The notes beneath the pieces were generated by a model. It made no database searches, was not told where the DNA came from, and saw only the letters and a list, made by a program, of their open reading frames with translations. Shown one piece after another: positions 53,184-62,940 of a stretch of DNA of 64,000 nt. Origin of the DNA: Tenacibaculum sp. Bg11-29 (GTDB lineage: Bacteria; Bacteroidota; Bacteroidia; Flavobacteriales; Flavobacteriaceae). The position numbers and the translations under genes were made by a program. Where the stretch lies: positions 3,223,001 through 3,287,000 of the forward strand of contig NZ_PJBB01000003.1 of assembly GCF_002836595.1 (NCBI RefSeq), written 5' to 3'. Each line of letters opens with the position of its first letter. The stretch's first letter is position 1.

Positions 53184-54443
53184 TTAAATAGCTACTACAC
53201 TCGGAAAGACATAAGCTCCACTATGTACATTTATAATACTCTCTGTTGAACCTCTATAGATTCCTAATCCAAAAGACTGCTCATTATAAGCCAATAACAT
53301 ACCTACAACATTTATTGTTTGTTTGTCTCCCTTATAGCTTATACTCAATTCTTTTTGACTGATGTATTCCTGAACCATATAATCAGCCCACTGCTCAGTA
53401 ACCACCTTTTTCCAAAGGCTTTCTGAACAATTATTTTTCTCATACATTCCTATACCTCTACCACCACTACTTCTTTTTAAAATCCAATTATTATGAGAAG
53501 AGTTAATTAGTTGGTCTCTTATTTTTTTTGAGTTTAAGGTAAATGACGGAATCAAAAATTGCTTAAAAAAAACATAATCTTCTTCACTAATATATTTAGT
53601 CATAATCGCTTCATTGTATAAAACAGAAAGAATGCGTTTATCATGTACCAAAATAATAGAGCGTAGGTCATTTATACAGGCATCAGCTTTTATTAAAGCT
53701 TTTAAAATTTTAGGATCCTTGTTTTTAAGTTCCTCTCTATCCACCTCTAAAATAAACTGTACAGCTATTTCATCATTTACTACTAACTCATTATTTACAA
53801 GTTTTAAATCGTTAAATGATATATCAGCTATAGAAAAACCTTTTTCTGATAACTTCTTAAAAAAGGAATGTACTTCTGTCCCTTTTTCTTTATCATGTAC
53901 GTAAAACAAGGTCTTATTTATATCTAAATCGTTTAAAATAGTTGGTATAAAGTCTAATTGTTCTGGTATTACATTACTATGCTTAGTAAATACTTCTAAC
54001 TTACTTAGCACTTCATTTACATGATAACTAATCATCCAACCATTAATGGGATATCGACAACCTATCTCACATATTTTTGGTTCTCCTCTTTTATTAAAAA
54101 TAAAATCAGGACGATACATACCAACTTTATAAGGAATACCTTCTGTTAGTTTTAAAATTGATTCTAACCCAGCATCTAAACGATATGTTTCTCGAATATC
54201 TTTATCTTTAAAGTAATTTAATACTACCTTTTCAAATACTTCATTAAGTAAACTACTTAAGCGAGAATACTTGTTTCTTTCAATAGTAGTTATCATTATT
54301 GGGCTAACCAAAAACTTTTCTAAATCATGTGAAATAGCACCTATTTGTTCTTTTAATAAAAAAGTAAAACCTTCTTGATTTACTTCTTTATTTAAGATGG
54401 AATAGTCTTCGGCTTTTTTCTGTTTAAACGAACTTCTTATCAT
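53184..54443 (-). CDS. ATP-grasp-like ligase
   Basis: 419 residues. I see MYRPDFIFNKRGEPKICEIG as a candidate metal/substrate region. NWILKRSSGGRGIGMYE resembles the glycine-rich ATP-grasp loop, followed by YMVQEYI. The order suggests a circularly permuted ATP-grasp of the kind that makes amide bonds. Family identity is uncertain. It lies 4 bases before the glycosyltransferase. Confidence 0.5.
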   Translation of the reverse strand: MIRSSFKQKKAEDYSILNKEVNQEGFTFLLKEQIGAISHDLEKFLVSPIMITTIERNKYSRLSSLLNEVFEKVVLNYFKDKDIRETYRLDAGLESILKLTEGIPYKVGMYRPDFIFNKRGEPKICEIGCRYPINGWMISYHVNEVLSKLEVFTKHSNVIPEQLDFIPTILNDLDINKTLFYVHDKEKGTEVHSFFKKLSEKGFSIADISFNDLKLVNNELVVNDEIAVQFILEVDREELKNKDPKILKALIKADACINDLRSIILVHDKRILSVLYNEAIMTKYISEEDYVFFKQFLIPSFTLNSKKIRDQLINSSHNNWILKRSSGGRGIGMYEKNNCSESLWKKVVTEQWADYMVQEYISQKELSISYKGDKQTINVVGMLLAYNEQSFGLGIYRGSTESIINVHSGAYVFPSVVAI

Positions 54444-54458
54444 ACAATTTTTATTTAG

Positions 54459-55274
54459 TTAAAAAGTAGCTGCTACTAAGACCTCTTTATTTAGCACATT
54501 CATTACCGATGATTTTAAGTCTAAATAATCTTCAATTATTTGTTTTAAATCATATTGCTTAATATCTATTTCAAAAGCCTTTGCGTAAGAATTTACAGCA
54601 TCTACGGCATGAAAGAAATGATCTTTCTCTGTTGGGCCACAATGAACTCTTATCCAAGCTAACGAAACATCAATTTCTTCTGCTGACAAATCACTTTCTT
54701 TTGCTAACCAATTTTCAAATAATGGAATAATAAACTCAACCTCACCATGCGTATATATTTCATGAACTAATGTTGTTAATAAACCAATCATAATATCTTT
54801 ATTTCTAAGAGAATTTTTATCTTTCCAAGCTTTAAAAGCAATTGCCTCAGTACTTAAATACTTGTTTGAAAGCCAAGAATCATCTCCTGCAATATTAGTA
54901 GCCATGGTATAAAATAATTTTGAATGTAAAACTCGACCAACCACAGCTAAATCTTCATCTACAATTCTATTAAGACTCGCCACCGATTTAAATAAATCGT
55001 GTTCACTTTTAACTTCTTTATTTTTGTGAATAAGCATGGTCATTCTATTACTTAAACCAGCAACTGTCATGGCACTATTATTTGTCTGACTCCAACTTTT
55101 AAAAAACGAATTAAGTGTTTCTTTATGTTGCTTTTGAATAGTTAACGATTTAAAAGAAGCTTCTATCATCGAAAATTTTTCTTCTTGCAAAGGAAAATAA
55201 GTAGTTAATTGCGTTTTTAGATGTGAATCTTTCATTTGATCTATTACAGGTAAAATAATTGAAATTAAATTCAT
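54459..55274 (-). CDS. all-helical protein, possible heme-oxygenase-like diiron enzyme
   Basis: 271 residues from MNLISIILPV (an upstream Met at 55295 is also possible). It is wholly helical, with EAIAFKAW, then HEIYTHGEVEF and HCGPTEKDHFFHAV. These spaced Glu/His residues fit the metal ligands of heme-oxygenase-like oxidases (HDO), which modify small molecules. The match is by pattern only. It is the first gene of the operon. Confidence 0.45.
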   Translation of the reverse strand: MNLISIILPVIDQMKDSHLKTQLTTYFPLQEEKFSMIEASFKSLTIQKQHKETLNSFFKSWSQTNNSAMTVAGLSNRMTMLIHKNKEVKSEHDLFKSVASLNRIVDEDLAVVGRVLHSKLFYTMATNIAGDDSWLSNKYLSTEAIAFKAWKDKNSLRNKDIMIGLLTTLVHEIYTHGEVEFIIPLFENWLAKESDLSAEEIDVSLAWIRVHCGPTEKDHFFHAVDAVNSYAKAFEIDIKQYDLKQIIEDYLDLKSSVMNVLNKEVLVAATF

Positions 55275-55295
55275 CTTAATTAGTTTTAGGTTCAT

Positions 55296-55600
55296 TATTC
55301 TTTTACTTAATTAACTAACAATTGGCAGCTAACTAAATATTTACAGTAGCTATATTAAGATTATATCTAATTCTTAAGCAAGAAAAACCCTTAAGCGTAT
55401 TAATTTTAGGAACGAGAGTAGGCCTATTTATTTTTTATCTATTTAGAGCGGAATTGAAAACACTTTATTACAAAAAATGTTCTAATTTTAGTAGACTTAA
55501 CAGTAAAAAAGGAGAACTTGTATGTGAATATATTTTCTGTTTTTAGTACTCTTTAATTAATTCTATAAAAAAAATAATAAGTAAAGTTGTTTTATTAATT
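55296..55600. other. divergent control region, no gene
   Basis: A gene-free 305-bp stretch between the four-gene operon (minus) and the alpha/beta hydrolase (plus). Apart from the -7 box at its right end I see no repeat, RNA or small gene. Confidence 0.5.
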
Positions 55601-55608
55601 TACTTTTG
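55601..55608 (+). promoter_or_regulatory. -7 box of the alpha/beta hydrolase gene
   Basis: TACTTTTG matches TAnnTTTG. The TTG inside it (55606) would be the longest start of the hydrolase frame, so that start is unlikely. Confidence 0.5.
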
Positions 55609-55632
55609 CCTGAATTTAAAATATTTTTTAAT

Positions 55633-56415
55633 TTGTTAAACTACTATTCTTATGAGCACGCTGTATCTAATCAATGGGTAACATTTGTGCATGGTGCTGG
55701 CGGAAGCAGTAGTATATGGTACAAGCAACTTAGAGATTTTAAGAAGCATTTTAATGTTTTAATTTTAGATCTACGTGGGCATGGAGATAGTAAATCTATT
55801 ATAAAATCACCTTTTGATAAAAAGTACACTTTTGATGCTATTACAGAAGATATTGTAGAGGTTATAGATCATTTAAAAATTAAAAATTCGCATTTTGTTG
55901 GTATTTCTTTAGGTACTATTTTAATTAGAAACCTTGCTGAGAAAAAACCAAACTTAGTAAAAAGTATGATTATGGGTGGTGCAATTATTAAGTTTAACTT
56001 GCGCTCTCGTTTTTTAATCTTTGTAGGTAATCTATTTAAATCGGTAGTACCCTATATGCTATTATACAAGCTATTTGCTTTTATAATTATGCCTAATAAA
56101 AATCATAAAGATTCACGTTTATTATTTGTTAATGAGGCAAAGAAACTATATCAAAAAGAATTTATACGTTGGTTTAAGTTAACGGCAGAAATTAATCCAT
56201 TATTACGATTATTTCGAATGAAAGACCTTAAAATACCTACATTATATATTATGGGAGATGAAGACCATTTGTTTTTACCATCTATAAAGAATATTGTAGA
56301 AAAACATGTAAATGCCACTTTGGTTGTTTTACAAAAATGTGGGCATGTTGTTAATGTTGAAAAAGCAACTGTATTTAATGAAAAAACGATTAAATACATA
56401 AACTCTATCTCTTAG
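55633..56415 (+). CDS. alpha/beta hydrolase
   Basis: 260 residues starting at the TTG at 55633 (MLNYYSYEHAV..), chosen because an upstream TTG lies inside the promoter and there is no ATG. The fold is clear: VTFVHGAGGSSSIW (oxyanion), LRGHGDS, nucleophile elbow GISLGT, acid in MGDEDHLFLP, and CGHVVNVE with the catalytic His. The substrate is unknown; it precedes two acyl-CoA synthetases, suggesting an ester or thioester. Confidence 0.85.
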   Translation: MLNYYSYEHAVSNQWVTFVHGAGGSSSIWYKQLRDFKKHFNVLILDLRGHGDSKSIIKSPFDKKYTFDAITEDIVEVIDHLKIKNSHFVGISLGTILIRNLAEKKPNLVKSMIMGGAIIKFNLRSRFLIFVGNLFKSVVPYMLLYKLFAFIIMPNKNHKDSRLLFVNEAKKLYQKEFIRWFKLTAEINPLLRLFRMKDLKIPTLYIMGDEDHLFLPSIKNIVEKHVNATLVVLQKCGHVVNVEKATVFNEKTIKYINSIS

Positions 56416-56529
56416 TTTATTAATAGCACACACATGCTTAAAAAATAAAATACCCGATTACAACACTTTAAAGAATTTAAATAATTACATATCATATTTT
56501 TTTTATAGATTTATGCAAAACGCCCCCAA

Positions 56530-58302
56530 ATGCATAGGTCTACTAAAATTTCACGTCTTTTTGATTTTCCATACCATCAATTAAAACACTACCCACAAGA
56601 AAAATGCTTGGTATCTAAAGAAGAAGGAAAATGGAAAAGCATAACTACACAAGAGTATATAAATAAAGCGAATACAATAAGTCTTGCTTTATTAAAACTG
56701 GGTGTAAAACCAGGAGATAAAATAGCGGTTATTACCGCTACAAACCAACCTAAATGGCATCTATTAGATATTGGAGTTATGCAAATAGGTGCAATAAATG
56801 TTCCTTTATACCCTACTTACTCTGAAAACGATTATGCTTATATTTTAAATCATTCTGATAGTATTTATTGTTTTGTTTCAGACAGTGATTTGTATATGAA
56901 AGTAATGGCTATAAAAGACAAAACGCAACTAAAAAATGTTTTTACTTTTGAAGAAATATCAACTGATTATAGCTGGGACTCTTTTTTATCTTTAGGTAAC
57001 GATAGTATGTTACAAAAACAAGTTTCTAATTTAAAAAACAATGTAAAACCGTCTGATTTAGCGACTATTATTTATACATCTGGTACTACGGGAACACCAA
57101 AAGGTGTAATGCTTTCTCATCAAAATATTGTGAGTAATGTTTTTGCTGTTGGCAAACATATAAATTTACATGACAATAAAAACATTGCCATGAGTTACTT
57201 ACCTATTTCTCATATTTTTGAAAGAGCAGCATCTTATTATTGCCAGTATATGGGTTTTGAAATTCATTTTGCAGAAAGTATTGACAAAATTGGTGATAAT
57301 CTTCGTGAAATACAACCTAATTTTATGGCTGTAGTACCTAGACTATTGGAAAAGGTATTTGATAAAATTGTTGATAAAGGAAGTGGTTTATCTGGCTTAA
57401 AAAAACAATTGTTTTTTTGGGCTTTAAAATTAGGTGAACAATACAAACCTTATAAAGCGAATGGTTGGCTATATGAAATGCAATTAAAAATAGCAAGAAA
57501 ACTTATTTTTTCTAAATGGAAGCAAGCTTTAGGTGGTAATTTAGATTTTATGATTGCCGGAAGTGCTCCTATGCAACCTCGATTAATTAAAGTTTTTACA
57601 GCGGCAGGAATCCCTATTTTTGAAGGATACGGAATGACGGAGACATCACCTGCCATATCAGTCACAGATATGCGTAATAAAGGCTTTAAAATTGGTAGTG
57701 TAGGGAAAGTTATTGACGATGTTTCTGTTAAAATTGCAGATGATGGAGAAATTTTGGTGAAAGGCCCTAACGTTATGATGGGATACTATAAAGATCGTAA
57801 AAAAACAAACGAGACTATTATAGATGGTTATTTACATACTGGCGATATTGGAAAGATAGATGGAGAGGGGTTTTTAAAAATTACTGATCGAAAAAAAGAA
57901 ATATTTAAAACTTCTGGAGGAAAATATATAGCTCCTGCTGTTTTAGAAAGCGAATTAAAAAAATCTCGTTTTATTGAGCAAGTTATGGTTATTGGTGAAA
58001 GTCAAAAAATGCCAGCAGCTATTATTCAAATTTCTTTCAATTTTGTTAACGAATGGGCTAAAAAACATAATCATATAATTAATGATTTTTCAACAGATCA
58101 GATATTAATCAATAGAATTCAAAAAGAAATTGACTATTATAATCAGAAATTCGGAAAATGGGAGCAAATAAAACGTTTCGAAATCACACCTGATGAATGG
58201 ACAACTATTGCAGGACATTTAACGCCTACATTAAAAATGAGACGCAAGATTATATTAGAAAAATACACTGATTTAAGCAAAAAAATATATAACCCGCAAT
58301 AA
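56530..58302 (+). CDS. long-chain acyl-CoA synthetase (first copy)
   Basis: A 590-residue AMP-binding enzyme that activates fatty acids to acyl-CoA. Motifs: IIYTSGTTGTPKGVMLSH (ATP loop), GYGMTETSPAISV, YLHTGDIGKIDGEGFLKITD and KKEIFKTSGGKYIAP. Its downstream neighbour is a tandem paralogue of identical length. Probably cytoplasmic or membrane-associated. Confidence 0.93.
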   Translation: MHRSTKISRLFDFPYHQLKHYPQEKCLVSKEEGKWKSITTQEYINKANTISLALLKLGVKPGDKIAVITATNQPKWHLLDIGVMQIGAINVPLYPTYSENDYAYILNHSDSIYCFVSDSDLYMKVMAIKDKTQLKNVFTFEEISTDYSWDSFLSLGNDSMLQKQVSNLKNNVKPSDLATIIYTSGTTGTPKGVMLSHQNIVSNVFAVGKHINLHDNKNIAMSYLPISHIFERAASYYCQYMGFEIHFAESIDKIGDNLREIQPNFMAVVPRLLEKVFDKIVDKGSGLSGLKKQLFFWALKLGEQYKPYKANGWLYEMQLKIARKLIFSKWKQALGGNLDFMIAGSAPMQPRLIKVFTAAGIPIFEGYGMTETSPAISVTDMRNKGFKIGSVGKVIDDVSVKIADDGEILVKGPNVMMGYYKDRKKTNETIIDGYLHTGDIGKIDGEGFLKITDRKKEIFKTSGGKYIAPAVLESELKKSRFIEQVMVIGESQKMPAAIIQISFNFVNEWAKKHNHIINDFSTDQILINRIQKEIDYYNQKFGKWEQIKRFEITPDEWTTIAGHLTPTLKMRRKIILEKYTDLSKKIYNPQ

Positions 58303-58375
58303 ATCAACCACTAAGGTTAAACTTGTGAAATCAAGCTATTTTCCCTAATTTGCAAGACGCAAAATAAATGAACAT

Positions 58376-60148
58376 ATGTCGATTGAAATTACCCGTCTTT
58401 TTGACTTTCCCTATTATCAACAAGAAACTTACAATTTAAAAAAAGCATTTACAACCAAATACGATGGTGAATGGAAATCAATATCTACTAACGAATATAT
58501 TGATAAAGCAAACACTATTAGTAGAGGTTTGTTACGTTTAGGTGTACAACCTAATGATAAGATTGCTGTAATTTCAACAAATAACCGTACTGAATGGAAT
58601 ATTTGTGATATCGGTATTTTACAAACAGGTGCACAAAATGTACCTATTTACCCTACAATTTCTAAAGAAGATTATGAGTATGTTTTAAATCATTCTGAGG
58701 CTACTTATTGTTTTGTTTCTGATGAAGCTATTTTAGAAAAGTTGAATAAAATTAAAGGAAATACAAAAGTTAAAGAAGTATTTACGTTTAATGATATAGT
58801 TGGTGAAAAAAATTGGAAAGAAATTTTAGAACTAGGTAAAGATAAAAGTAATCAGAATGAAGTTGAAGAGCGTAAAAAAGCGGTTACTTCAGATAGTTTA
58901 GCTACTTTAATTTATACTTCTGGTACTACCGGAAGACCTAAAGGTGTAATGCTTTCTCATGGAAATATTGTTTCTAACGTACTATCTAGTGAAAAAAGAG
59001 TACCATTATTATATGGACAAGAGCGTGGTTTAAGTTTTTTACCTATTTGTCATATTTTTGAACGTATGATATTATATTTATATCAATATTGCGGTGTTTC
59101 TATATATTTTGCAGAGGCAATTGATAAACTGAGTGAAAATGCGCAAGAAATAAAACCTCACGTAATGACTGCTGTACCCAGGTTATATGAGAAGATTTAT
59201 GATAAAATATACACTAAAGGAACTGATTTAAAAGGTATAAAAAAGGTGTTATTCTTTTGGGCTATCGATTTAGGTCTTAAATACGAACCATACGGCGCTA
59301 ACGGATGGTGGTATGAAAAACAATTAAGTATTGCTCGTAAATTAATTTTCTCTAAATGGCAAGCTGCTTTAGGAGGAGAATTAAAATTAATGGTTTCAGG
59401 TTCAGCCGCATTACAACCACGTTTAACAAGAATGTTCGCCGCTGCAGGTATGCCTGTTATGGAAGGCTATGGTCTTACTGAAACATCGCCTGTTATTAGT
59501 GTAAATGATGTTCGTAATAATGGTTTTAGACCCGGAACTGTTGGTAAAGTAATCGATGGAATAGATTTAAAATTTGCAGATACAGGTGAGATCTTAGTAA
59601 AAGGAGCTAATGTAATGCTTGGTTATTACAAAGATCCAGAAAAAACAGCGCAAGTTATTAAAGACGGCTACTTTTATACAGGAGATAAAGGAGAAGTATC
59701 TAAAGATGGTTTCTTAAAAATTACTGGTCGTACGAAAGAAATGTTTAAAACTTCTGGAGGGAAATATGTAGTTCCGCCATTATTAGAAGGAGAATTAGTG
59801 CAATCACGTTTTATTGAACAAATTATGGTTATTGGTGAAGGTGAAAAAATGCCAGCAGCCTTAATTCAGCCAAACTTCAGTTTTGTGAGAGAGTGGGCAA
59901 AAAGACATGATCTTGATTTTAAGACTAACGATGATTTAATAAATAATCCAAAAGTAATTGAACGTATTCAAGAAGAGGTTTCTCTTTGTAATTCAAAATT
60001 TGGAAAATGGGAACAAATTAAACGTTTTGAATTAACACCAGAAGAATGGTCTATTGATGGAGGCCACCTTACTCCTACCATGAAAATGAAACGTAAAATT
60101 ATTAAAGAAATTTATAAAGACTTATACGATAAAATTTATAACTGTTAA
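58376..60148 (+). CDS. long-chain acyl-CoA synthetase (second copy)
   Basis: 590 residues, the same architecture: LIYTSGTTGRPKGVMLSHG, GYGLTETSPVISVNDV, YFYTGDKGEVSKDGFLKITG, MFKTSGGKYVVPP. High similarity to the first copy along the whole length shows tandem duplication followed by divergence, possibly for different chain lengths. A terminator follows. Confidence 0.93.
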   Translation: MSIEITRLFDFPYYQQETYNLKKAFTTKYDGEWKSISTNEYIDKANTISRGLLRLGVQPNDKIAVISTNNRTEWNICDIGILQTGAQNVPIYPTISKEDYEYVLNHSEATYCFVSDEAILEKLNKIKGNTKVKEVFTFNDIVGEKNWKEILELGKDKSNQNEVEERKKAVTSDSLATLIYTSGTTGRPKGVMLSHGNIVSNVLSSEKRVPLLYGQERGLSFLPICHIFERMILYLYQYCGVSIYFAEAIDKLSENAQEIKPHVMTAVPRLYEKIYDKIYTKGTDLKGIKKVLFFWAIDLGLKYEPYGANGWWYEKQLSIARKLIFSKWQAALGGELKLMVSGSAALQPRLTRMFAAAGMPVMEGYGLTETSPVISVNDVRNNGFRPGTVGKVIDGIDLKFADTGEILVKGANVMLGYYKDPEKTAQVIKDGYFYTGDKGEVSKDGFLKITGRTKEMFKTSGGKYVVPPLLEGELVQSRFIEQIMVIGEGEKMPAALIQPNFSFVREWAKRHDLDFKTNDDLINNPKVIERIQEEVSLCNSKFGKWEQIKRFELTPEEWSIDGGHLTPTMKMKRKIIKEIYKDLYDKIYNC

Positions 60149-60154
60149 TATTAT

Positions 60155-60178
60155 AAAGTGTTGTGAAAGCAACACTTT
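60155..60178 (+). terminator. terminator after the acyl-CoA synthetases
   Basis: Stem AAAGTGTTG / CAACACTTT (9 bp), loop TGAAAG, then TTTCTTTTT. Confidence 0.8.
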
Positions 60179-60192
60179 TTTCTTTTTAAATT

Positions 60193-61815
60193 ATGAATAA
60201 GTTCATTTCTTTTACAAATGAGGTAAACTCATTTACTTTACCAAATAACTTTGATTATCCATATAATTACACTCCAGATTCAATAGCTAAAATAGCTGCA
60301 AGTGAGTTACAAGAATATTTAAAAAAACAAACAGATTTCTCTCATGACTTCGGTTTAGATGATACCGATAACAAAAACGCGTCAGGTAAAATGTTTGGGG
60401 TTTTAGTTGTTAAAAATAGTAAAGGTATTTTAGGTTATTTAGCGGCTTTTTCTGGTCAGATTTCAGAAAGCACAACACATAATCATTTTGTTCCACCAGT
60501 TTATGATGTTTTAAGTAAACAACGTATTTTATTACAAGTAAACGAAAAACACAAACAGATTAATCAAGTACTTGATAATTTAAAAAATAGTGTCCCTTAC
60601 TTAAATACTAAAAAAAAGTATCTTAAAAAGAAATTACAACATGAGTCTTTAATAGTTGAAGAACAAACGAAAATTAAAGAACGAAGAAAAGATAGAAAAA
60701 AACAAGGGAAACAGCACAATCAACTTAATATAAATGAGGAGTTTTATATTCATGAATATGAAGTTTATTTAAATAATAAAATAGATTCTTTAAAAAAAGA
60801 ATACACCAAATATAGCCAGCAAATAATTCAATTAGAAGAAGAATTAATAGCTGTTTCAGTATCAGGTAAACAACAAATACTTAAACAATACCTGTTTTTA
60901 AATACTAAAAATGAAGCTAAGAATTTATTAGATATATTTAACGATTCTGCACAAAATATTCCTAATAATTCAGGTGATTGTTGCATTCCTAAATTATTAC
61001 AATATGCTTTTTCACACAACTTCACTCCTATTTGTATGGCGCAATTTTGGTGGGGAAAACCATTAACTACCGCCGTTCGAAAACACAAATATTATTACAC
61101 TGCATGTACTACCAAATGCAAACCTATTTTAAATCATATGCTTAAAGGTTTAAATGTTAATGAAAATCCTTTATTAGTACAGCATCAAGAAAAAAAAGAG
61201 CTAAAAATTATATTTGAAGATGATTCTTTAATGGTAATTAATAAACCATGCGGATTGTTATCTGTACCTGGAAAAGAGATTCAGGACTCTGTATATGTTC
61301 GTATAAAAAAAATGTTTCCTAATGCTACTGGTCCGTTAGTTGTGCATCGCCTAGATATGGCTACGTCTGGTATATTACTAATTGCAAAAAATATAGAAAT
61401 ATATAAAGCTTTACAAGTTCAATTTGTAAATAGAATAATAAAAAAACGATACGTTGCATTATTAGATGGTATACTAACAAATAAAAAAGGTGAAATTAAC
61501 TTGCCTTTAAGAGTAGATTTAAATGATAGGCCAAAACAATTAGTTTGCAATGATCATGGAAAGCCTGCTCGTACGAAATGGGAAGTAATTGAAGTTAACA
61601 ACAATAAAACAAAAGTATATTTTTATCCTATTACTGGTCGTACACATCAATTACGTGTTCATGCAGCACACAACTTAGGTTTAAATACAGCTATTATTGG
61701 AGATGATTTATATGGAACCTCTTCTAATAGATTACATTTACATGCCGAAAAAATAGGTTTTAATCACCCCATTACCAAAAGATGGGTTGAATTTACAGAA
61801 CCTACTAATTTTTAA
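60193..61815 (+). CDS. RluA-family pseudouridine synthase with long N-terminal extension
   Basis: 540 residues. The catalytic RluA domain covers about 335-540, with LVVHRLDMATSGILLIAKN (catalytic Asp388), GRTHQLRVHAA and HLHAEKIGF. It isomerises uridine in rRNA or tRNA. The N-terminal 330 residues include a lysine-rich coiled coil (about 110-225) and CxxH/C-like residues (SGDCCIPKLLQYA, WWGKP), as in the long Bacteroidetes form of this enzyme. Confidence 0.9.
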   Translation: MNKFISFTNEVNSFTLPNNFDYPYNYTPDSIAKIAASELQEYLKKQTDFSHDFGLDDTDNKNASGKMFGVLVVKNSKGILGYLAAFSGQISESTTHNHFVPPVYDVLSKQRILLQVNEKHKQINQVLDNLKNSVPYLNTKKKYLKKKLQHESLIVEEQTKIKERRKDRKKQGKQHNQLNINEEFYIHEYEVYLNNKIDSLKKEYTKYSQQIIQLEEELIAVSVSGKQQILKQYLFLNTKNEAKNLLDIFNDSAQNIPNNSGDCCIPKLLQYAFSHNFTPICMAQFWWGKPLTTAVRKHKYYYTACTTKCKPILNHMLKGLNVNENPLLVQHQEKKELKIIFEDDSLMVINKPCGLLSVPGKEIQDSVYVRIKKMFPNATGPLVVHRLDMATSGILLIAKNIEIYKALQVQFVNRIIKKRYVALLDGILTNKKGEINLPLRVDLNDRPKQLVCNDHGKPARTKWEVIEVNNNKTKVYFYPITGRTHQLRVHAAHNLGLNTAIIGDDLYGTSSNRLHLHAEKIGFNHPITKRWVEFTEPTNF

Positions 61816-61987
61816 CGACATAGATTAACTTATAAAAACACATTTTTACTTTTAATAGTAATTATTTGTTTTTTTTCTTAACGTTTAGAAAGTATAATGT
61901 ACAGTTCGGAAAGTATTTCTACTCGTTCAATCATTTTAATATATTTTTAAAAGATTGAATTAAATATATTTTGAATACAAAAAAACT
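61816..61987. other. intergenic region before the terpene synthase
   Basis: 172 bp, A/T rich, with no hairpin terminator or -7 box that I can call with confidence. Confidence 0.4.
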
Positions 61988-62938
61988 ATGAAATTTACAT
62001 CTACCTGCTTAACAATATCAAACACAGAACTTAAAAAACATAAGGAAGCTACAACTATATTAAAAGAAGCAAAATCTATATCAAAAAAAATGGGTATTAT
62101 TGATGATGATTTATACAAACATCACACAACAATGACTAATTATTTATACATTAATGCTCCTATAAATAAAATGATTAATGCTGTTGTAACCTATGATGTT
62201 TTATATTTTATTGATGATTTTTTTGGTGAAGATACTAGTAATGGAATACAAGCTGATTTTAAAATGATATTCGATATATGGACAGGAAAAACACAATATA
62301 AATGTAGTTCTAACTCTAAAATTGATAGGCTTTACAAATCAATATCTTATATAAGTGATGTTATAAAAAAAGACAGCCCTTCTTATTTTTTTAATAAATA
62401 CACACAATCAATAGCCGAACATTTGACTTACTCTTTAAAAGCTATTCCCTACACAACTGTTGATGAATATATTGCTATAAGGCTATATACTGGAGGAATG
62501 TTTCCTGTAATAGACTTGATTGAATACGTCCATTCAATTTATATATCTCCAGAAATAATAAACAAGGTTCCTTCAATAATAAAATTACGAGAACAATGTG
62601 CTTTAATTGGAGCTTTATCTAATGATTTATTCTCTTATGCCAAAGAAAAACATAGTAATTACAATTTAATTAATGCATATCTTATTTGTAACGAAGCTAC
62701 TAATTATCATGATGCTGTAGATAAATCAATTACTAAAGTAAATGCTATTCATTCTGAATTTGAAGCTACTTTACAAGAAACATCTCAAGAATGTATTTCA
62801 TTAGTTCCATTGCACCAACCTATTGTTTTAAAATACATTGATGCTTTAAATGTAATTATTTCAGCTAGCTATCATTGGCAAAAAAGCACCAAACGATACG
62901 AACATTCTGAAAATGTATTTGAAGATATGAAGCTATAA
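61988..62938 (+). CDS. class I terpene synthase
   Basis: 316 residues, the normal length for bacterial mono-domain terpene cyclases. The Asp-rich motif is FIDDFFGED (Asp76, Asp77, with Glu81/Asp82). The pyrophosphate sensor is Arg165 (IAIRLYTGG), the NSE triad NDLFSYAKE (Asn212, Ser216, Glu220), and the C-terminal RY pair is Arg303-Tyr304. All ionisation motifs are present, so it should be active on a prenyl diphosphate, probably FPP or GPP. The product cannot be predicted. No P450 is next to it. Confidence 0.9.
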   Translation: MKFTSTCLTISNTELKKHKEATTILKEAKSISKKMGIIDDDLYKHHTTMTNYLYINAPINKMINAVVTYDVLYFIDDFFGEDTSNGIQADFKMIFDIWTGKTQYKCSSNSKIDRLYKSISYISDVIKKDSPSYFFNKYTQSIAEHLTYSLKAIPYTTVDEYIAIRLYTGGMFPVIDLIEYVHSIYISPEIINKVPSIIKLREQCALIGALSNDLFSYAKEKHSNYNLINAYLICNEATNYHDAVDKSITKVNAIHSEFEATLQETSQECISLVPLHQPIVLKYIDALNVIISASYHWQKSTKRYEHSENVFEDMKL

Positions 62939-62940
62939 AA

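Noticed and set aside
53614..53904. 96-residue plus-strand frame
   Set aside because: Shadow of the ATP-grasp-like gene on the other strand.
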